Below are positions 53,254 to 63,035 of a stretch of DNA of 64,000 nt, in pieces; the stretch's first letter is position 1, and every line of letters begins with the position of its first letter. The position numbers and the translations under genes were made by a program. The notes under the pieces were generated by a model. That model had not been told where the DNA came from. It saw only the letters and a list, made by a program, of their open reading frames with translations, and ran no database searches. The stretch lies in contig JBCCGR010000003.1 in NCBI GenBank assembly GCA_039029195.1, positions 111,032 through 175,031 on the forward strand. Reading direction: 5' to 3'. The stretch comes from JBCCGR01 sp039029195. Its GTDB lineage: Bacteria > Pseudomonadota > Alphaproteobacteria > Rhizobiales > Rhizobiaceae.

Positions 53254-53766
53254 ATGAGTGATCGTCAATCGAGCTTCAGCTATGAGGAACTGCTGTCCTG
53301 TGGACGCGGTGAACTGTTCGGGCCGGGCAATGCCCAACTTCCCCTGCCACCCATGCTGATGTTTGATCGCATTACTGAAGTTTCCGAAGACGGTGGCGAA
53401 AACGGCAAGGGCCACATCCGCGCCGAGTTCGACATCAAGGATGATCTTTGGTTTTTCCCCTGTCACTTTCAGGGTGACCCTGTGATGCCGGGCTGTCTCG
53501 GACTTGATGCGCTTTGGCAGTTGACCGGATTTTACCTTGGCTGGCTTGGCGAACCCGGCAAGGGGCGTGCCATCTCCACAGGTGAAGTCAAGTTCACCGG
53601 CATGGTCACACCCGACACGAAACTGGTGGAATATGGCATCGATTTCCGACGCGTAATGCGGGGGCGACTTGTGCTGGGAATCGCCAATGGTTGGCTGAAA
53701 GGCGATGGCGAAGTTCTTTACACCGCCAAGGATTTGCGGGTTGGCCTGTTTCAGGACCAATCCTGA
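53254..53766 (+). CDS. fabA: 3-hydroxydecanoyl-ACP dehydratase/isomerase
   Basis: A 170-residue enzyme that makes and isomerises the trans-2-decenoyl-ACP intermediate of unsaturated fatty-acid synthesis. The catalytic histidine is in FFPCHFQGDPVMPG and the acidic partner in LGLDALWQLTGF. ATG 53254 has an AGGAAAA site; a longer frame from 53197 is not conserved. It heads fabA-fabB-fabI. Confidence 0.96.
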   Translation: MSDRQSSFSYEELLSCGRGELFGPGNAQLPLPPMLMFDRITEVSEDGGENGKGHIRAEFDIKDDLWFFPCHFQGDPVMPGCLGLDALWQLTGFYLGWLGEPGKGRAISTGEVKFTGMVTPDTKLVEYGIDFRRVMRGRLVLGIANGWLKGDGEVLYTAKDLRVGLFQDQS

Positions 53767-53902
53767 GTCTGGCCCCGCCTTCGACGACAATCAGATATGA
53801 TCGCTCCATCCGGCACAGTTCCGGTGCCAGTGGAGCAATTGACAAGTTCTGCCACCATTGCCATTTGAGGGCAAAGACGGTGAATGCCCGAAAGGATACT
53901 TT

Positions 53903-55123
53903 ATGAAACGCGTTGTCGTGACTGGCATGGGCATTGTTTCATCCATTGGAAACAACTCCCAGGAGGTGCTTGCCTCCTTAAGAGAAGCGAAATCCGGAAT
54001 TTCGCGATCAGAAGCTCATGCCGAACATGGCTTTCGCTGCCAGGTGCATGGTGAACCGGACCTTGACCCATATGAAATTCTGGACCGGCGCACTGCGCGA
54101 TTCATGAGCAAGGGCACAGCCTGGAACTATATTGCTATGGAGCAATCGATCCAGGATGCGGGCCTTGAAGAGGGAGACGTGATCGACCCGCGCACCGGCA
54201 TCATCATGGGATCGGGCGGGCCATCCACCCGCACCATCGTGGAAGCGGCGCAAAAGACGGTTGATACCGGTTCGCCAAAACGCATCGGGCCGACGGCCGT
54301 TCCTAAGGCGATGAGTTCAACGGCTTCTGCTGTGCTTGCCACCCAGTTTCAGATCAAGGGCGTGAACTATTCGATCTCGTCGGCTTGTGCGACGTCGAAC
54401 CATTGTATTGGCAACGCCTATGAGACCATTCAGCTCGGAAAACAGGATGTGATTTTTGCCGGTGGTTCGGAAGATCTCGACTGGACCATGTCGAACCTGT
54501 TCGACGCCATGGGGGCCATGTCTTCCAAGCACAATGACACACCGGAAACCGCTTCTCGTGCCTTCGATGTCACCCGCGACGGGTTTGTGATCGCCGGTGG
54601 AGCCGGTGTACTGGTTCTGGAAGAGCTGGAACATGCCAAAGCCCGTGGTGCGAAAATCTACGCCGAGGTTACAGGCTACGGTGCCACGTCAGACGGTTAC
54701 GACATGGTCGCGCCGTCCGGAGAAGGTGCGGTTCGCTGCATGCAGATGGCGCTCGACGGCATCGATGGCAAGGTTGACTATGTGAACCCGCACGCCACTT
54801 CCACGGGTGTTGGTGACGAGAAGGAAGCGCAGGCCCTGCGTGAAGTGTTTGGCGAGGACATTCCGCCAATCTCCGGCACCAAGTCACTCACTGGCCACTC
54901 TCTGGGTGCCACCGGCGTTCAGGAGGCCGTTTATTCGCTTCTAATGATGCAAAATGATTTTATTTGCGAGAGTGCGCACATCACCGAGCTTGATCCCGTG
55001 TTCAACGACATTCCTGTCGTGCGGGAGCGGGTGGACAATGCGGGCCTGAACACGGTTCTTTCAAACTCATTTGGTTTTGGTGGCACGAACGCCTCATTGG
55101 TATTTCAGACATTTAACGGTTGA
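53903..55123 (+). CDS. fabB: 3-oxoacyl-ACP synthase I
   Basis: A 406-residue condensing enzyme that elongates the unsaturated branch with FabA. The Cys-His-His triad is visible: ISSACATSNHC, VNPHATSTGVGD and LTGHSLGATGVQE. ATG 53903 gives MKRVVVTGMGIVSSIG; 15 residues upstream in frame are not conserved. It lies 136 bases after fabA and 11 before fabI. Confidence 0.96.
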   Translation: MKRVVVTGMGIVSSIGNNSQEVLASLREAKSGISRSEAHAEHGFRCQVHGEPDLDPYEILDRRTARFMSKGTAWNYIAMEQSIQDAGLEEGDVIDPRTGIIMGSGGPSTRTIVEAAQKTVDTGSPKRIGPTAVPKAMSSTASAVLATQFQIKGVNYSISSACATSNHCIGNAYETIQLGKQDVIFAGGSEDLDWTMSNLFDAMGAMSSKHNDTPETASRAFDVTRDGFVIAGGAGVLVLEELEHAKARGAKIYAEVTGYGATSDGYDMVAPSGEGAVRCMQMALDGIDGKVDYVNPHATSTGVGDEKEAQALREVFGEDIPPISGTKSLTGHSLGATGVQEAVYSLLMMQNDFICESAHITELDPVFNDIPVVRERVDNAGLNTVLSNSFGFGGTNASLVFQTFNG

Positions 55124-55134
55124 GGAATTTGATT

Positions 55135-55950
55135 ATGGACGGCCTGATGAAGGGCAAGCGGGGGCTGGTCATGGGCGTTGCCAACGACCATTCCATCGCT
55201 TGGGGGATTGCCAAAAGGCTTGCTGAACACGGCGCGGATCTCGCATTCACCTATCAGGGAGAAGCGTTTGGAAAGCGCGCCAAGCCATTGGCGGATTCTG
55301 TTGGTGCCAAGCATCTTCTCCCCTGTGACGTGGAAGATGAGGCCTCCATTGAGGCGGTTTTCTCCACGTTGAAGGACGACTGGGGCGGGCTCGACTTTCT
55401 CGTGCACGCCATCGCCTTTTCCGACCGGTCGGAACTGAAGGGTCAGTATGCCAACACCTCACGCGATAATTTTTCGCGCACCATGCTCATCTCTTGCTAC
55501 TCTTTTACCGAAGTCGCGCGCCACGCGGCGGCCATGATGAATGATGGCGGCAGCATGATCACCCTCACCTATGGCGGCTCAACACGGGTTATGCCGAACT
55601 ATAACGTGATGGGTGTAGCCAAAGCGGCGTTGGAAGCCTCCGTGCGCTATCTGGCAAGCGACTATGGCCCTCAGGACATTCGCGTGAACGCGATCTCAGC
55701 CGGACCGGTGCGCACACTCGCTGGCGCAGGCATTTCCGATGCGCGACAGATGTTCAACTATCAAAAGCGCAACGCGCCCCTGCGGCGGACAGTGGACATC
55801 GGCGAGGTTGGTGGTTCAGCCCTTTATCTGCTTTCGGACCTCTCCTCCGGCGTGACCGGAGAAATCCACTATGTGGATTCCGGCTATTCGACGATTTCCA
55901 TGCCGCGGCTTGATGAGTTGCAGATACTGGAAAGCGCTGCAAACGAGTGA
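55135..55950 (+). CDS. fabI: Enoyl-ACP reductase (NADH)
   Basis: A 271-residue SDR-type reductase finishing each fatty-acid elongation cycle. The nucleotide motif GVANDHSIAWGIA and the Tyr-x6-Lys pair in YNVMGVAKAALE are diagnostic of FabI; this enzyme type is the target of triclosan in other bacteria. ATG 55135 with TGAGGA upstream is preferred to an in-frame start at 55120 that overlaps fabB. Confidence 0.95.
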   Translation: MDGLMKGKRGLVMGVANDHSIAWGIAKRLAEHGADLAFTYQGEAFGKRAKPLADSVGAKHLLPCDVEDEASIEAVFSTLKDDWGGLDFLVHAIAFSDRSELKGQYANTSRDNFSRTMLISCYSFTEVARHAAAMMNDGGSMITLTYGGSTRVMPNYNVMGVAKAALEASVRYLASDYGPQDIRVNAISAGPVRTLAGAGISDARQMFNYQKRNAPLRRTVDIGEVGGSALYLLSDLSSGVTGEIHYVDSGYSTISMPRLDELQILESAANE

Positions 55951-55978
55951 ATCGTTTCCCACTTTTCAATGGCATAAA

Positions 55979-57508
55979 CTAAATCGACTGATTGTAGTCG
56001 CCCACTTCCGGGCTCTCACGCAGGATCGCATCCATTGCGTGGAACATCTCCCGTTTGCGCTTTTCCGAGACCGGACTTTCCACCACCACAACAAGCTGTG
56101 GTGTGTTGGATGAAGCGCGAATGAGACCCCAGGTCCCATCCTCACAGGTTACACGCACACCATTGATGGTGTTGCAGTCGACAATGGCGTGTCCGGCAAG
56201 GCTGGAACCGTCAGCGTGCAATCCACGAAACCGGTCAACAACCCGCTCCACCACCCGATATTTTGTTTCGTCGGCGCAATGAGGCGACATGGTTGGCGAA
56301 CCGAAGGTCAAGGGGAGATCCCGCTTGAGGTCAGCCAGCGATTTGTCCGGATTCCGATCCAACATGTCACAAACAGAAAGCGCTGTGATCAGCCCATCAT
56401 CATAACCGCGCCCCAACGGGCCGTTGAAAAAGAAGTGGCCTGATTTTTCAAATCCGGCGAGCGCATCAAGCTCGTGGACCCGGCGCTTGATGTAGGAATG
56501 GCCAGTCTTCCAATAGTCCGTTGCAGCGCCCTGTGCCTTCAGGACGGGATCGGTATCGTAAAGACCGGTCGATTTCACATCGACCACGAACTGCGCCTTC
56601 GAATGAACAGCGGAGATATCGCGAGCAAGCATGACGCCAACCTTGTCGGCAAAAATCTCGCAACCTTCATTGTCGATCACACCGCACCGGTCGCCATCCC
56701 CATCAAAGCCGAATCCCATATCGGTTTCGTGCTCAAGCACCGCATCCCGGATGGCATGAAGCATCTTCATGTCTTCCGGATTTGGATTGTGGTGCGGAAA
56801 CCGGTGGTCGAGATCGCAATGGAGCGGAACAACCTCGCAGCCCATGCGCTCCAGCAGGGCCGGGGCAAACGCACCAGCAGTCCCGTTGCCGCACGCGGCA
56901 ATTACCTTGAGCTTTCTCTGCGGCTTTGGCCGATTTGCCAGATCGTCGAGATAGGTTTCTGCAAAGTCTGGCACAAAGTGGTAGGCGCCATCGTTTCGGG
57001 CAACCCATTCGGCGTTCAGAACGATTTCTTTCAATCGTGCCATTTCGTCCGGCCCGAAGGTCAGTGGCCGTTCGCACCCCATCTTGATGCCGGTCCAGCC
57101 ATTGTCGTTGTGCGAGGCCGTAACCATAGCCACTGAATTCACATCAAGGGCAAACTGGGCAAAGTAGGCGGTTGGTGAAAGAGCCAGCCCGATATCGTGC
57201 ACGCTTGCGCCTGCTGCCATCAGACCGTTTGTGAGCGCCAGTTTGATTGATTGGGAATAGGACCGATAGTCGTGTCCCACAACAATCTCGGGACCGGCAC
57301 CACGCTCCCGGATCAGCGTGCCAAGTCCGAGGCCAATTGCCTGAACACCGGAGAGATTGAGGTCACCCGCTCGGTCGCTGCCGGGATGCCCAAACCACCA
57401 GCGTGCATCATATTCACGAAACCCGGTTGGCTTGATCAGCGGTGTTGTTTCGAACCGTGCCGATCCAGGTTGCAGTTCGGCGACCGGCTTCGGAAACATG
57501 TTTGTCAC
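55979..57508 (-). CDS. Phosphomannomutase/phosphoglucomutase
   Basis: A 509-residue alpha-D-phosphohexomutase. The phosphoserine loop is TASHNDNGWTGIKMG, the Mg2+ site is DGDGDRCG, and the sugar-recognition and phosphate-binding segments GHSYIKRRVHELDALAG-type and RASSNTPQL are present. It interconverts hexose 1- and 6-phosphates for polysaccharide and LPS sugars. It starts 11 bases after the aspartic protease gene on the same strand and converges with fabI. Confidence 0.92.
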   Translation of the reverse strand: MTNMFPKPVAELQPGSARFETTPLIKPTGFREYDARWWFGHPGSDRAGDLNLSGVQAIGLGLGTLIRERGAGPEIVVGHDYRSYSQSIKLALTNGLMAAGASVHDIGLALSPTAYFAQFALDVNSVAMVTASHNDNGWTGIKMGCERPLTFGPDEMARLKEIVLNAEWVARNDGAYHFVPDFAETYLDDLANRPKPQRKLKVIAACGNGTAGAFAPALLERMGCEVVPLHCDLDHRFPHHNPNPEDMKMLHAIRDAVLEHETDMGFGFDGDGDRCGVIDNEGCEIFADKVGVMLARDISAVHSKAQFVVDVKSTGLYDTDPVLKAQGAATDYWKTGHSYIKRRVHELDALAGFEKSGHFFFNGPLGRGYDDGLITALSVCDMLDRNPDKSLADLKRDLPLTFGSPTMSPHCADETKYRVVERVVDRFRGLHADGSSLAGHAIVDCNTINGVRVTCEDGTWGLIRASSNTPQLVVVVESPVSEKRKREMFHAMDAILRESPEVGDYNQSI

Positions 57509-57519
57509 GATGCTGCTTT

Positions 57520-58125
57520 CTACTGGATCAGCACCATGGTGCCGTTGTCGAACTTGAACTGCCGCAGCTTGTTGAGAAACGTCATGCCCAACAGCGTGCC
57601 GTCAAGTGAAGAATCCTGCAGCACTGCCGCACGCACATTGTGCACGACCACACGACCGATCTCGATCCGGTCAATCATGGCAACCGCCATTTTAGCCTTG
57701 CCATTGGCTGTGTTGGCTGTGTGACGAAAATCGCCTTGGGTCACTTTCAAGCCGATGCGTCGGGCCGTGGATTCGTTAATCGCAACGCTGGACGCGCCGG
57801 TGTCGACCAGCACCCGAACCTGACGGCCATTGAGCCGGGCTTGGGTGAGATACTGACCATTGCTGGCGCGATATATCTGTGCGGTACGGCCGGAAAGATT
57901 GGCAACCTGCTTCTGATCGGCATGGCGTCGGTTCTGACGCGGCGCTGGCGCATCCCGGTTTACAAACTTCGGCTGCTCAGATCGGGTGTGTGCCGGGGCC
58001 TGGACCACTCTTTGGGCAGGAGCTGTTCCGCCACCATCCGGATTGGACAACATTGATTGGAACATTTCCGGACCCGCAATAGCGAGGCCAATCATGGCAA
58101 GGGCAATGAATACGTAACGCGTCAC
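57520..58125 (-). CDS. Membrane-anchored retropepsin-like aspartic protease
   Basis: A 201-residue protein of the TIGR02281 clan AA type. One N-terminal membrane helix (about residues 4-20), a Pro/Gln-rich linker, then a retropepsin-like domain with the single catalytic motif VLVDTGASSVAINESTA and the LGMTFLNKL segment. Such proteins act as homodimers, each giving one aspartate. The start is GTG 58125 because it has a GGGGAGAAG ribosome site; a TTG 15 bases upstream lacks one. Substrates are unknown. Confidence 0.85.
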   Translation of the reverse strand: MTRYVFIALAMIGLAIAGPEMFQSMLSNPDGGGTAPAQRVVQAPAHTRSEQPKFVNRDAPAPRQNRRHADQKQVANLSGRTAQIYRASNGQYLTQARLNGRQVRVLVDTGASSVAINESTARRIGLKVTQGDFRHTANTANGKAKMAVAMIDRIEIGRVVVHNVRAAVLQDSSLDGTLLGMTFLNKLRQFKFDNGTMVLIQ

Positions 58126-58250
58126 AGGTCTTCTCCCCAAAAGGACAGGGATTTTGTGCGCCTGTGAAGCTAAATTTTCGCTAATTCGGGCCCGAGAACC
58201 CGCCGAAATCGACCTTGGGTTAATGAATGGTCAATGCGAATGGTTCGCCG

Positions 58251-58880
58251 CTATTTCGTACCATACATCCGGTCACCAGCATCACCCAGACCCGGTACGA
58301 TGTACGCATGGTCGTTGAGATGGCTGTCGATTGCGGCGGTATAGATTGGAACGTCCGGTGCACGCTCCTGAAAGCTCTTGATGCCTTCCGGGGCCGCCAG
58401 CAAGCAGAGAAAGCGAATGTCCTTCGCGCCACCTTCGCGCAGCTTTTCGATGGCCGCCGTTGCAGAGTTGGCGGTTGCCAGCATGGGATCAACCGCAATC
58501 ACCACCCGGTCGCTCAAATCAGATGGTGCCTTGTAGTAATATTCAACCGGCTGCAGCGTAACGGGATCGCGGTACATTCCCACATGGGCAACACGCGCAG
58601 ATGGCACCAGATCAAGCATCCCTTCCAGCAACCCGTTGCCAGCGCGAAGAATGGAGGCAAACACAAGCTTTTTGCCAGCCAGCCGGGGCGCTTCCATGGG
58701 CTCAAGCGGCGTTTCGATGCGTTTGGTGGTCAGTTCCAGATTTCGCGTCACCTCATAGCAAAGAAGCAGGGAAATCTCCCGCAACAGACGGCGAAAGCTG
58801 CCGGTTGAGGTTTCCTTGTCGCGCATGATCGACAGTTTGTGCTGAACTAGTGGATGATCGACGACGTGAACCTCAGCCAT
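58251..58880 (-). CDS. upp: Uracil phosphoribosyltransferase
   Basis: A 209-residue pyrimidine-salvage enzyme making UMP from uracil and PRPP. The PRPP-binding motif DPMLATANSATAAI, the flexible loop segment ASILRAGNGLLEGM and the uracil-binding end (YIVPGLGDAGDR) are complete. ATG 58880 (MAEVHVVDHPLVQHKL) is the family start; the longer frame overlaps the adenosine deaminase gene end. Confidence 0.95.
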   Translation of the reverse strand: MAEVHVVDHPLVQHKLSIMRDKETSTGSFRRLLREISLLLCYEVTRNLELTTKRIETPLEPMEAPRLAGKKLVFASILRAGNGLLEGMLDLVPSARVAHVGMYRDPVTLQPVEYYYKAPSDLSDRVVIAVDPMLATANSATAAIEKLREGGAKDIRFLCLLAAPEGIKSFQERAPDVPIYTAAIDSHLNDHAYIVPGLGDAGDRMYGTK

Positions 58881-58989
58881 GGCGGAACCCTTGAACAAAT
58901 CGTCCATTTGCGGACGGTATTTACAGAAACTATGTTCAGCCAGTTTGAACCCCGGTCTGGCCTGAAACAAGCTGATTCCAGCGTGTGCC

Positions 58990-59982
58990 TCAGGATTTTG
59001 GCCAGTTTTCCAACCGTTTGTGCAAAAGCGCGCGGGTCGGCTCATCGACAAACGCCGCATCAAGGGCTGTACGGGTGAAACCGATTAGCTCTTCATCGGA
59101 ACAGCCAAAAGACTGTCTGGCAATTTCATATTCCCGCGACAGGCTGGTGTGGAAATAGGGCGGATCATCGGAGTTCAGTGTCACGGTGACACCGAGGTCA
59201 CGCAGGCGATTGAAAGGGTGGCTCTCGAAGTCAGGAAAGACTTCGAGCGCGATGTTGGAACCCGGACAGGTTTCCAGAACCACACCTTCACGGGCGATGC
59301 GCTCCACCAGCGCGATGTCTTCAATGGCGCGGACCCCATGACCGATACGCTCCACACCCAGAACATCAAGCGTCTCATCAACGCTTGATGCGTCACAGAG
59401 TTCGCCAGCATGGGACGTGATTTTCAGGCCGCCATCTTCGGCATGCGCAAAGGCATCAATAAAATCTTCAGCTGAATATTGCCGCTCGTCACCCGCCATT
59501 CCAAAGCCCGTGACCTTGGGATGCGGGTTCTCGACCACAAGCGATGCCGTGTTTTCGACCGCTTCCGGGCCCAGATGGCGCAAGCCAACTACAATTATGC
59601 GTCCCTCGATCTGTGTTTCGGCTTTTGCATCCTCAATGCCATCGGCCATGGCGTTGATCAGGTCGCGATAGCCGATCCCCATCAGGGCTGCATGGTCGGG
59701 CGATGCGAACACCTCGGCATAGATACAATTCTGATCGGCCAGCCGGGAATAATGATCATATGTCAGCAGCCGATAATCATCCGGGGTGCGAAACACCGAT
59801 GATGCCCGGTCATAGGCTTGCAGGAATGTGGTGAAGTCCGACCAGACATAACCGCCTTTGCCGTCCACGATGTCGGACACATCCACATCGTATTTTCGAG
59901 CCAAACGAACCACCAGATCAGGGTGGGCCGCCCCTTCAATGTGGCAGTGCAATTCGGCCTTGGGGATGTTTTGGACCATCAT
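58990..59982 (-). CDS. add: Adenosine deaminase
   Basis: A 330-residue metal-dependent deaminase of the Add family (adenosine to inosine; some relatives take adenine). The zinc ligands are in ELHCHIEGA and the catalytic segments in SHAGELCD, RIGHGVRA and LNSDDPPYF. The start overlaps the deoB stop (ATGA). Together with deoB and upp it forms a nucleoside-salvage group. Confidence 0.92.
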   Translation of the reverse strand: MMVQNIPKAELHCHIEGAAHPDLVVRLARKYDVDVSDIVDGKGGYVWSDFTTFLQAYDRASSVFRTPDDYRLLTYDHYSRLADQNCIYAEVFASPDHAALMGIGYRDLINAMADGIEDAKAETQIEGRIIVVGLRHLGPEAVENTASLVVENPHPKVTGFGMAGDERQYSAEDFIDAFAHAEDGGLKITSHAGELCDASSVDETLDVLGVERIGHGVRAIEDIALVERIAREGVVLETCPGSNIALEVFPDFESHPFNRLRDLGVTVTLNSDDPPYFHTSLSREYEIARQSFGCSDEELIGFTRTALDAAFVDEPTRALLHKRLENWPKS

Positions 59983-61220
59983 TCCGCCGCCTGTTTTTCG
60001 CTCAGGAACGATACGCCATGCTGGCCCGGTGCGATGCCAAGATGGGCAGCAATTGTCTCGCCAATGTCTGCAAATGTGTCCCGCTCACCGAACCTACCAA
60101 ACGGCAGATCAGGCGAGAAGCAAAGAACGGGCACGGCTTCGCGGGTGTGATCGGTGCCATGCCAGGTCGGGTCACAACCATGATCTGCCGTCAGGATCAG
60201 CAGATCGCCCGAATTCAACCGCGCGAGCATTTCCGGCAGGCGGTGGTCGAAATGTTCAAGTGCCGCGGCGTATCCAGCTACATCGCGGCGATGGCCGTAG
60301 AGCTGGTCGAAGTCAACGAAGTTGGAGAACACGAGATCACCGCTTGCCGCATCGTCGATGGCCTGAAGGGTTGCGTTGAAGAGGTCTTCATTGCCATTGG
60401 CCTTGCGGATGTCTGTCACGCCCTGATGCGCGAAAATATCGGCAATCTTGCCGACGGCGAACACGCCGCGATCATCAGCTTCCAGCCGATCAAGCAGGGT
60501 GGGTTCAGGTGGCGGCACCGAATAGTCGCGCCGGTTGCCGGTGCGTTCGAAGGTCTCGCGGGATTTGCCGGTAAAGGGCCGCGCAATCACCCGACCGATG
60601 TTAAGTGGGTCAGCGTGCTTTCTGGCGATCTGACAAAGCTTGTAGAGACGCTCCAGCCCGAAGAACTCCTCATGCGCCGCAATCTGGATGACGGAATCTG
60701 CGGACGTATAGAAAATCGGTTTACCGCTGGTTATGTGATCGACACCAAGCTCCGCGATGATCTCGGTGCCAGAGGCATGTTTGTTGCCAATAATGCCGGG
60801 TAGTTCAGCCTCGGCGATGATCGCGTTTGTGAGATCCTCAGGAAAACAAGGAAGTGTTTGCGGGAAATAGTTCCAGTCGAAGCGCACGGGGACACCGGCA
60901 ATCTCCCAGTGTCCGGATGGTGTGTCCTTGCCGTTTGAGACTTCGTGCGCCACGCCCCACTGGCCGGAAAGCGCCGTCGGATGGTCGATACCTTTCGGCC
61001 AGATGCCAGTCGCCAGCTCCGCCGCGTGGCCAAGCCCCAGCGCCATCATGTTTGGGACTTTTAGTGGGCCAGAACGAAGACCATCCCGATTCGCTTCGCC
61101 GGCGGCGCAATGTTCAGCAATGTGGACGAAGGTATTCGCCCCTTCATCACCGAACTTCGCCGCATCGCGCGCACCGCCAATGCCAAATGAATCAAGCACA
61201 CAAAGTATGGCGCGCGACAT
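59979..61220 (-). CDS. deoB: Phosphopentomutase
   Basis: A 413-residue alkaline-phosphatase-superfamily enzyme interconverting (deoxy)ribose 1- and 5-phosphate. N-terminal metal site in LDSFGIGGARDA, the central GHWEIAGVPV segment with the phosphothreonine region (SGHWE), and the C-terminal metal site TADHGCDPTWHGTDHTRE are present. It lies 88 bases after truA and overlaps add. Confidence 0.94.
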   Translation of the reverse strand: MSRAILCVLDSFGIGGARDAAKFGDEGANTFVHIAEHCAAGEANRDGLRSGPLKVPNMMALGLGHAAELATGIWPKGIDHPTALSGQWGVAHEVSNGKDTPSGHWEIAGVPVRFDWNYFPQTLPCFPEDLTNAIIAEAELPGIIGNKHASGTEIIAELGVDHITSGKPIFYTSADSVIQIAAHEEFFGLERLYKLCQIARKHADPLNIGRVIARPFTGKSRETFERTGNRRDYSVPPPEPTLLDRLEADDRGVFAVGKIADIFAHQGVTDIRKANGNEDLFNATLQAIDDAASGDLVFSNFVDFDQLYGHRRDVAGYAAALEHFDHRLPEMLARLNSGDLLILTADHGCDPTWHGTDHTREAVPVLCFSPDLPFGRFGERDTFADIGETIAAHLGIAPGQHGVSFLSEKQAAE

Positions 61221-61308
61221 TGCTGGATCCCGTTACTGATTGTTTGAAAGCAATTTCAGCCCCTGCCCGTGCCAAGTCAATTGTTCTTATTCAGCCTGAG
61301 GTGCAGCA

Positions 61309-62073
61309 TCATGCCGGGCGATCATAGTCCACACGGGTGAGATACAATCCCTGAGGCGGGGCAACGGGTCCGCAACGGCTGCGATCCTTTGCGTGCAGGG
61401 CCGCTTCTAAGTCATCTGCCGACCAGCGCCCTTCTCCCACGAGCTTCAGGGAACCCGCAAATGATCGGATCTGATTGTAGAGGAATGAGCGCGCAACGGC
61501 GCAGATTTCAATCACCTCGCCCCCAAAAGCTGACTGACGCGTCGTCACGTCGAGCTGATCGAGTGTTTTGATTGGAGACGCCGCCTGACACTCGCTTGAT
61601 CGAAAGGTGGTGAAATCATGCTCACCAATGAAGCGCTGTGCGGCCTTGTGCATGGCGTCGTGATCGAGCGACAGTTTCACGTTCCACGCGCGATTTGCTT
61701 CCAGGCGCAGAGGCGGGCGCCGGGCGATGATGCGATAGAGATAGTGTCGTCTGATGGCTGAAAACCGGGCATGAAACGCATCATCGACTTGCTCCGTATC
61801 AAGCACCGCAACGGTCTCGCCTTCCAGATGAAAATTCACGGCACTGGTGATTTTGAAAGGATCGCGCGGCATTTCAAGATCGACATGGGCAATTTGACCG
61901 GTAGCATGCACACCGGCATCGGTGCGGCCTGAACCCTGAACGATTACCCGTTCACCACAGAATTTGAAGATCGCTTCTTCCAGAGCGCCCTGCACCGACG
62001 GCGCGTGGTTCTGTCGCTGCCACCCGCTATAGGGCGCGCCGTCATATTCGATTGTCAGTCTGTATCGAGGCAT
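61309..62073 (-). CDS. truA: tRNA pseudouridine synthase A
   Basis: A 254-residue enzyme making pseudouridine at positions 38-40 of tRNA anticodon arms. The catalytic aspartate is D52 in GRTDAGVHATGQ, and FRSSECQAASPIKTL and FLYNQIRSFAGSL are family segments. It follows fmt by six bases. Confidence 0.94.
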   Translation of the reverse strand: MPRYRLTIEYDGAPYSGWQRQNHAPSVQGALEEAIFKFCGERVIVQGSGRTDAGVHATGQIAHVDLEMPRDPFKITSAVNFHLEGETVAVLDTEQVDDAFHARFSAIRRHYLYRIIARRPPLRLEANRAWNVKLSLDHDAMHKAAQRFIGEHDFTTFRSSECQAASPIKTLDQLDVTTRQSAFGGEVIEICAVARSFLYNQIRSFAGSLKLVGEGRWSADDLEAALHAKDRSRCGPVAPPQGLYLTRVDYDRPA

Positions 62074-62079
62074 GAAGGA

Positions 62080-63024
62080 TCAACTTGGCGCATCTAGACG
62101 CGTCCCCGCTGGTACGGGAGATCCGGCCAGAAACTGATCCGCCGACATTGCCGCAGAGCCTGCTTTTTGAACCCCCAGCAAGCGCACAGCCCCTTTGGAG
62201 CAGGCAACTGTCAGCCCATCATCGAGCACGGTTCCAGGTTCGGCATCGCCATTCGCCTTCTCTGAACGTAGAATTTTGGTCCGAACCGGTTTTCCGCGAA
62301 TTGGGATTTCACACCAGGCACCTGGAAAGGGTGCAAGCCCGCGAATGTGATTGTGAACCTCAGACGCCGGTTTCGACCAGACGATCCTTGTTTCGTCCTT
62401 GGTGATCTTCTTCGCGTAACAGGCTCCGTCCTCCGCCTGCGGGGTGAGTGTGAGCTCGCCTTTCTCCATCTGATCAAGAGCAGAGACCAGCAGTGCCGCG
62501 GTTTTTTGCGCCAGAATGTCGTGTAGTTCTCCCGCCGTTCTGTCCGCTGATATGGGCACTTCGTCGCTCAGCGCCACTGGCCCCGTATCAAGGCCCGCAT
62601 CCATTTTCATAACCATGGTGCCGGTTGTTTCATCTCCCGCCATGATCGCGCGCTGAATGGGTGCGGCACCCCGCCAGCGAGGCAATAGCGAAGCGTGCCC
62701 GTTGAAGCAGCCGAGGCGGGTGCCTTCAAGGATTGGCGGTGGTAACAAAAGACCATAGGCGACAACGATCGCCACATCGGCCTTGAGATCGGCAAATTGT
62801 TGCTGGGCGGCCTCATCCTTTAGAGAAGCTGGCGTGCGGACCTCCACGCCTGCATCTTCAGCAAGCTGGTGCACAGCAGACCGCACCAGCGACAGTCCGC
62901 GGCGACCCGCAGGTCGTGGAGGCTGGGAATAGGCGGCAATGACACTGTGGGGCGAGGCGAGTATGGCCTTCAGCGCTTCAGCCGCAAAATCGGGCGTTCC
63001 CATGAATACCACATCAAGCGGCAT
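62080..63024 (-). CDS. fmt: Methionyl-tRNA formyltransferase
   Basis: A 314-residue enzyme that formylates initiator Met-tRNA. The formyl-tetrahydrofolate site with Asn-His is in NGHASLLPRWRGAAPIQRAI, and the catalytic Asp in KMDAGLDTGP. A C-terminal tRNA-binding domain is present (about 205-305). It follows def by 11 bases; def-fmt-truA is a usual order. Confidence 0.95.
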   Translation of the reverse strand: MPLDVVFMGTPDFAAEALKAILASPHSVIAAYSQPPRPAGRRGLSLVRSAVHQLAEDAGVEVRTPASLKDEAAQQQFADLKADVAIVVAYGLLLPPPILEGTRLGCFNGHASLLPRWRGAAPIQRAIMAGDETTGTMVMKMDAGLDTGPVALSDEVPISADRTAGELHDILAQKTAALLVSALDQMEKGELTLTPQAEDGACYAKKITKDETRIVWSKPASEVHNHIRGLAPFPGAWCEIPIRGKPVRTKILRSEKANGDAEPGTVLDDGLTVACSKGAVRLLGVQKAGSAAMSADQFLAGSPVPAGTRLDAPS

Positions 63025-63035
63025 GGTTTTTTCAC

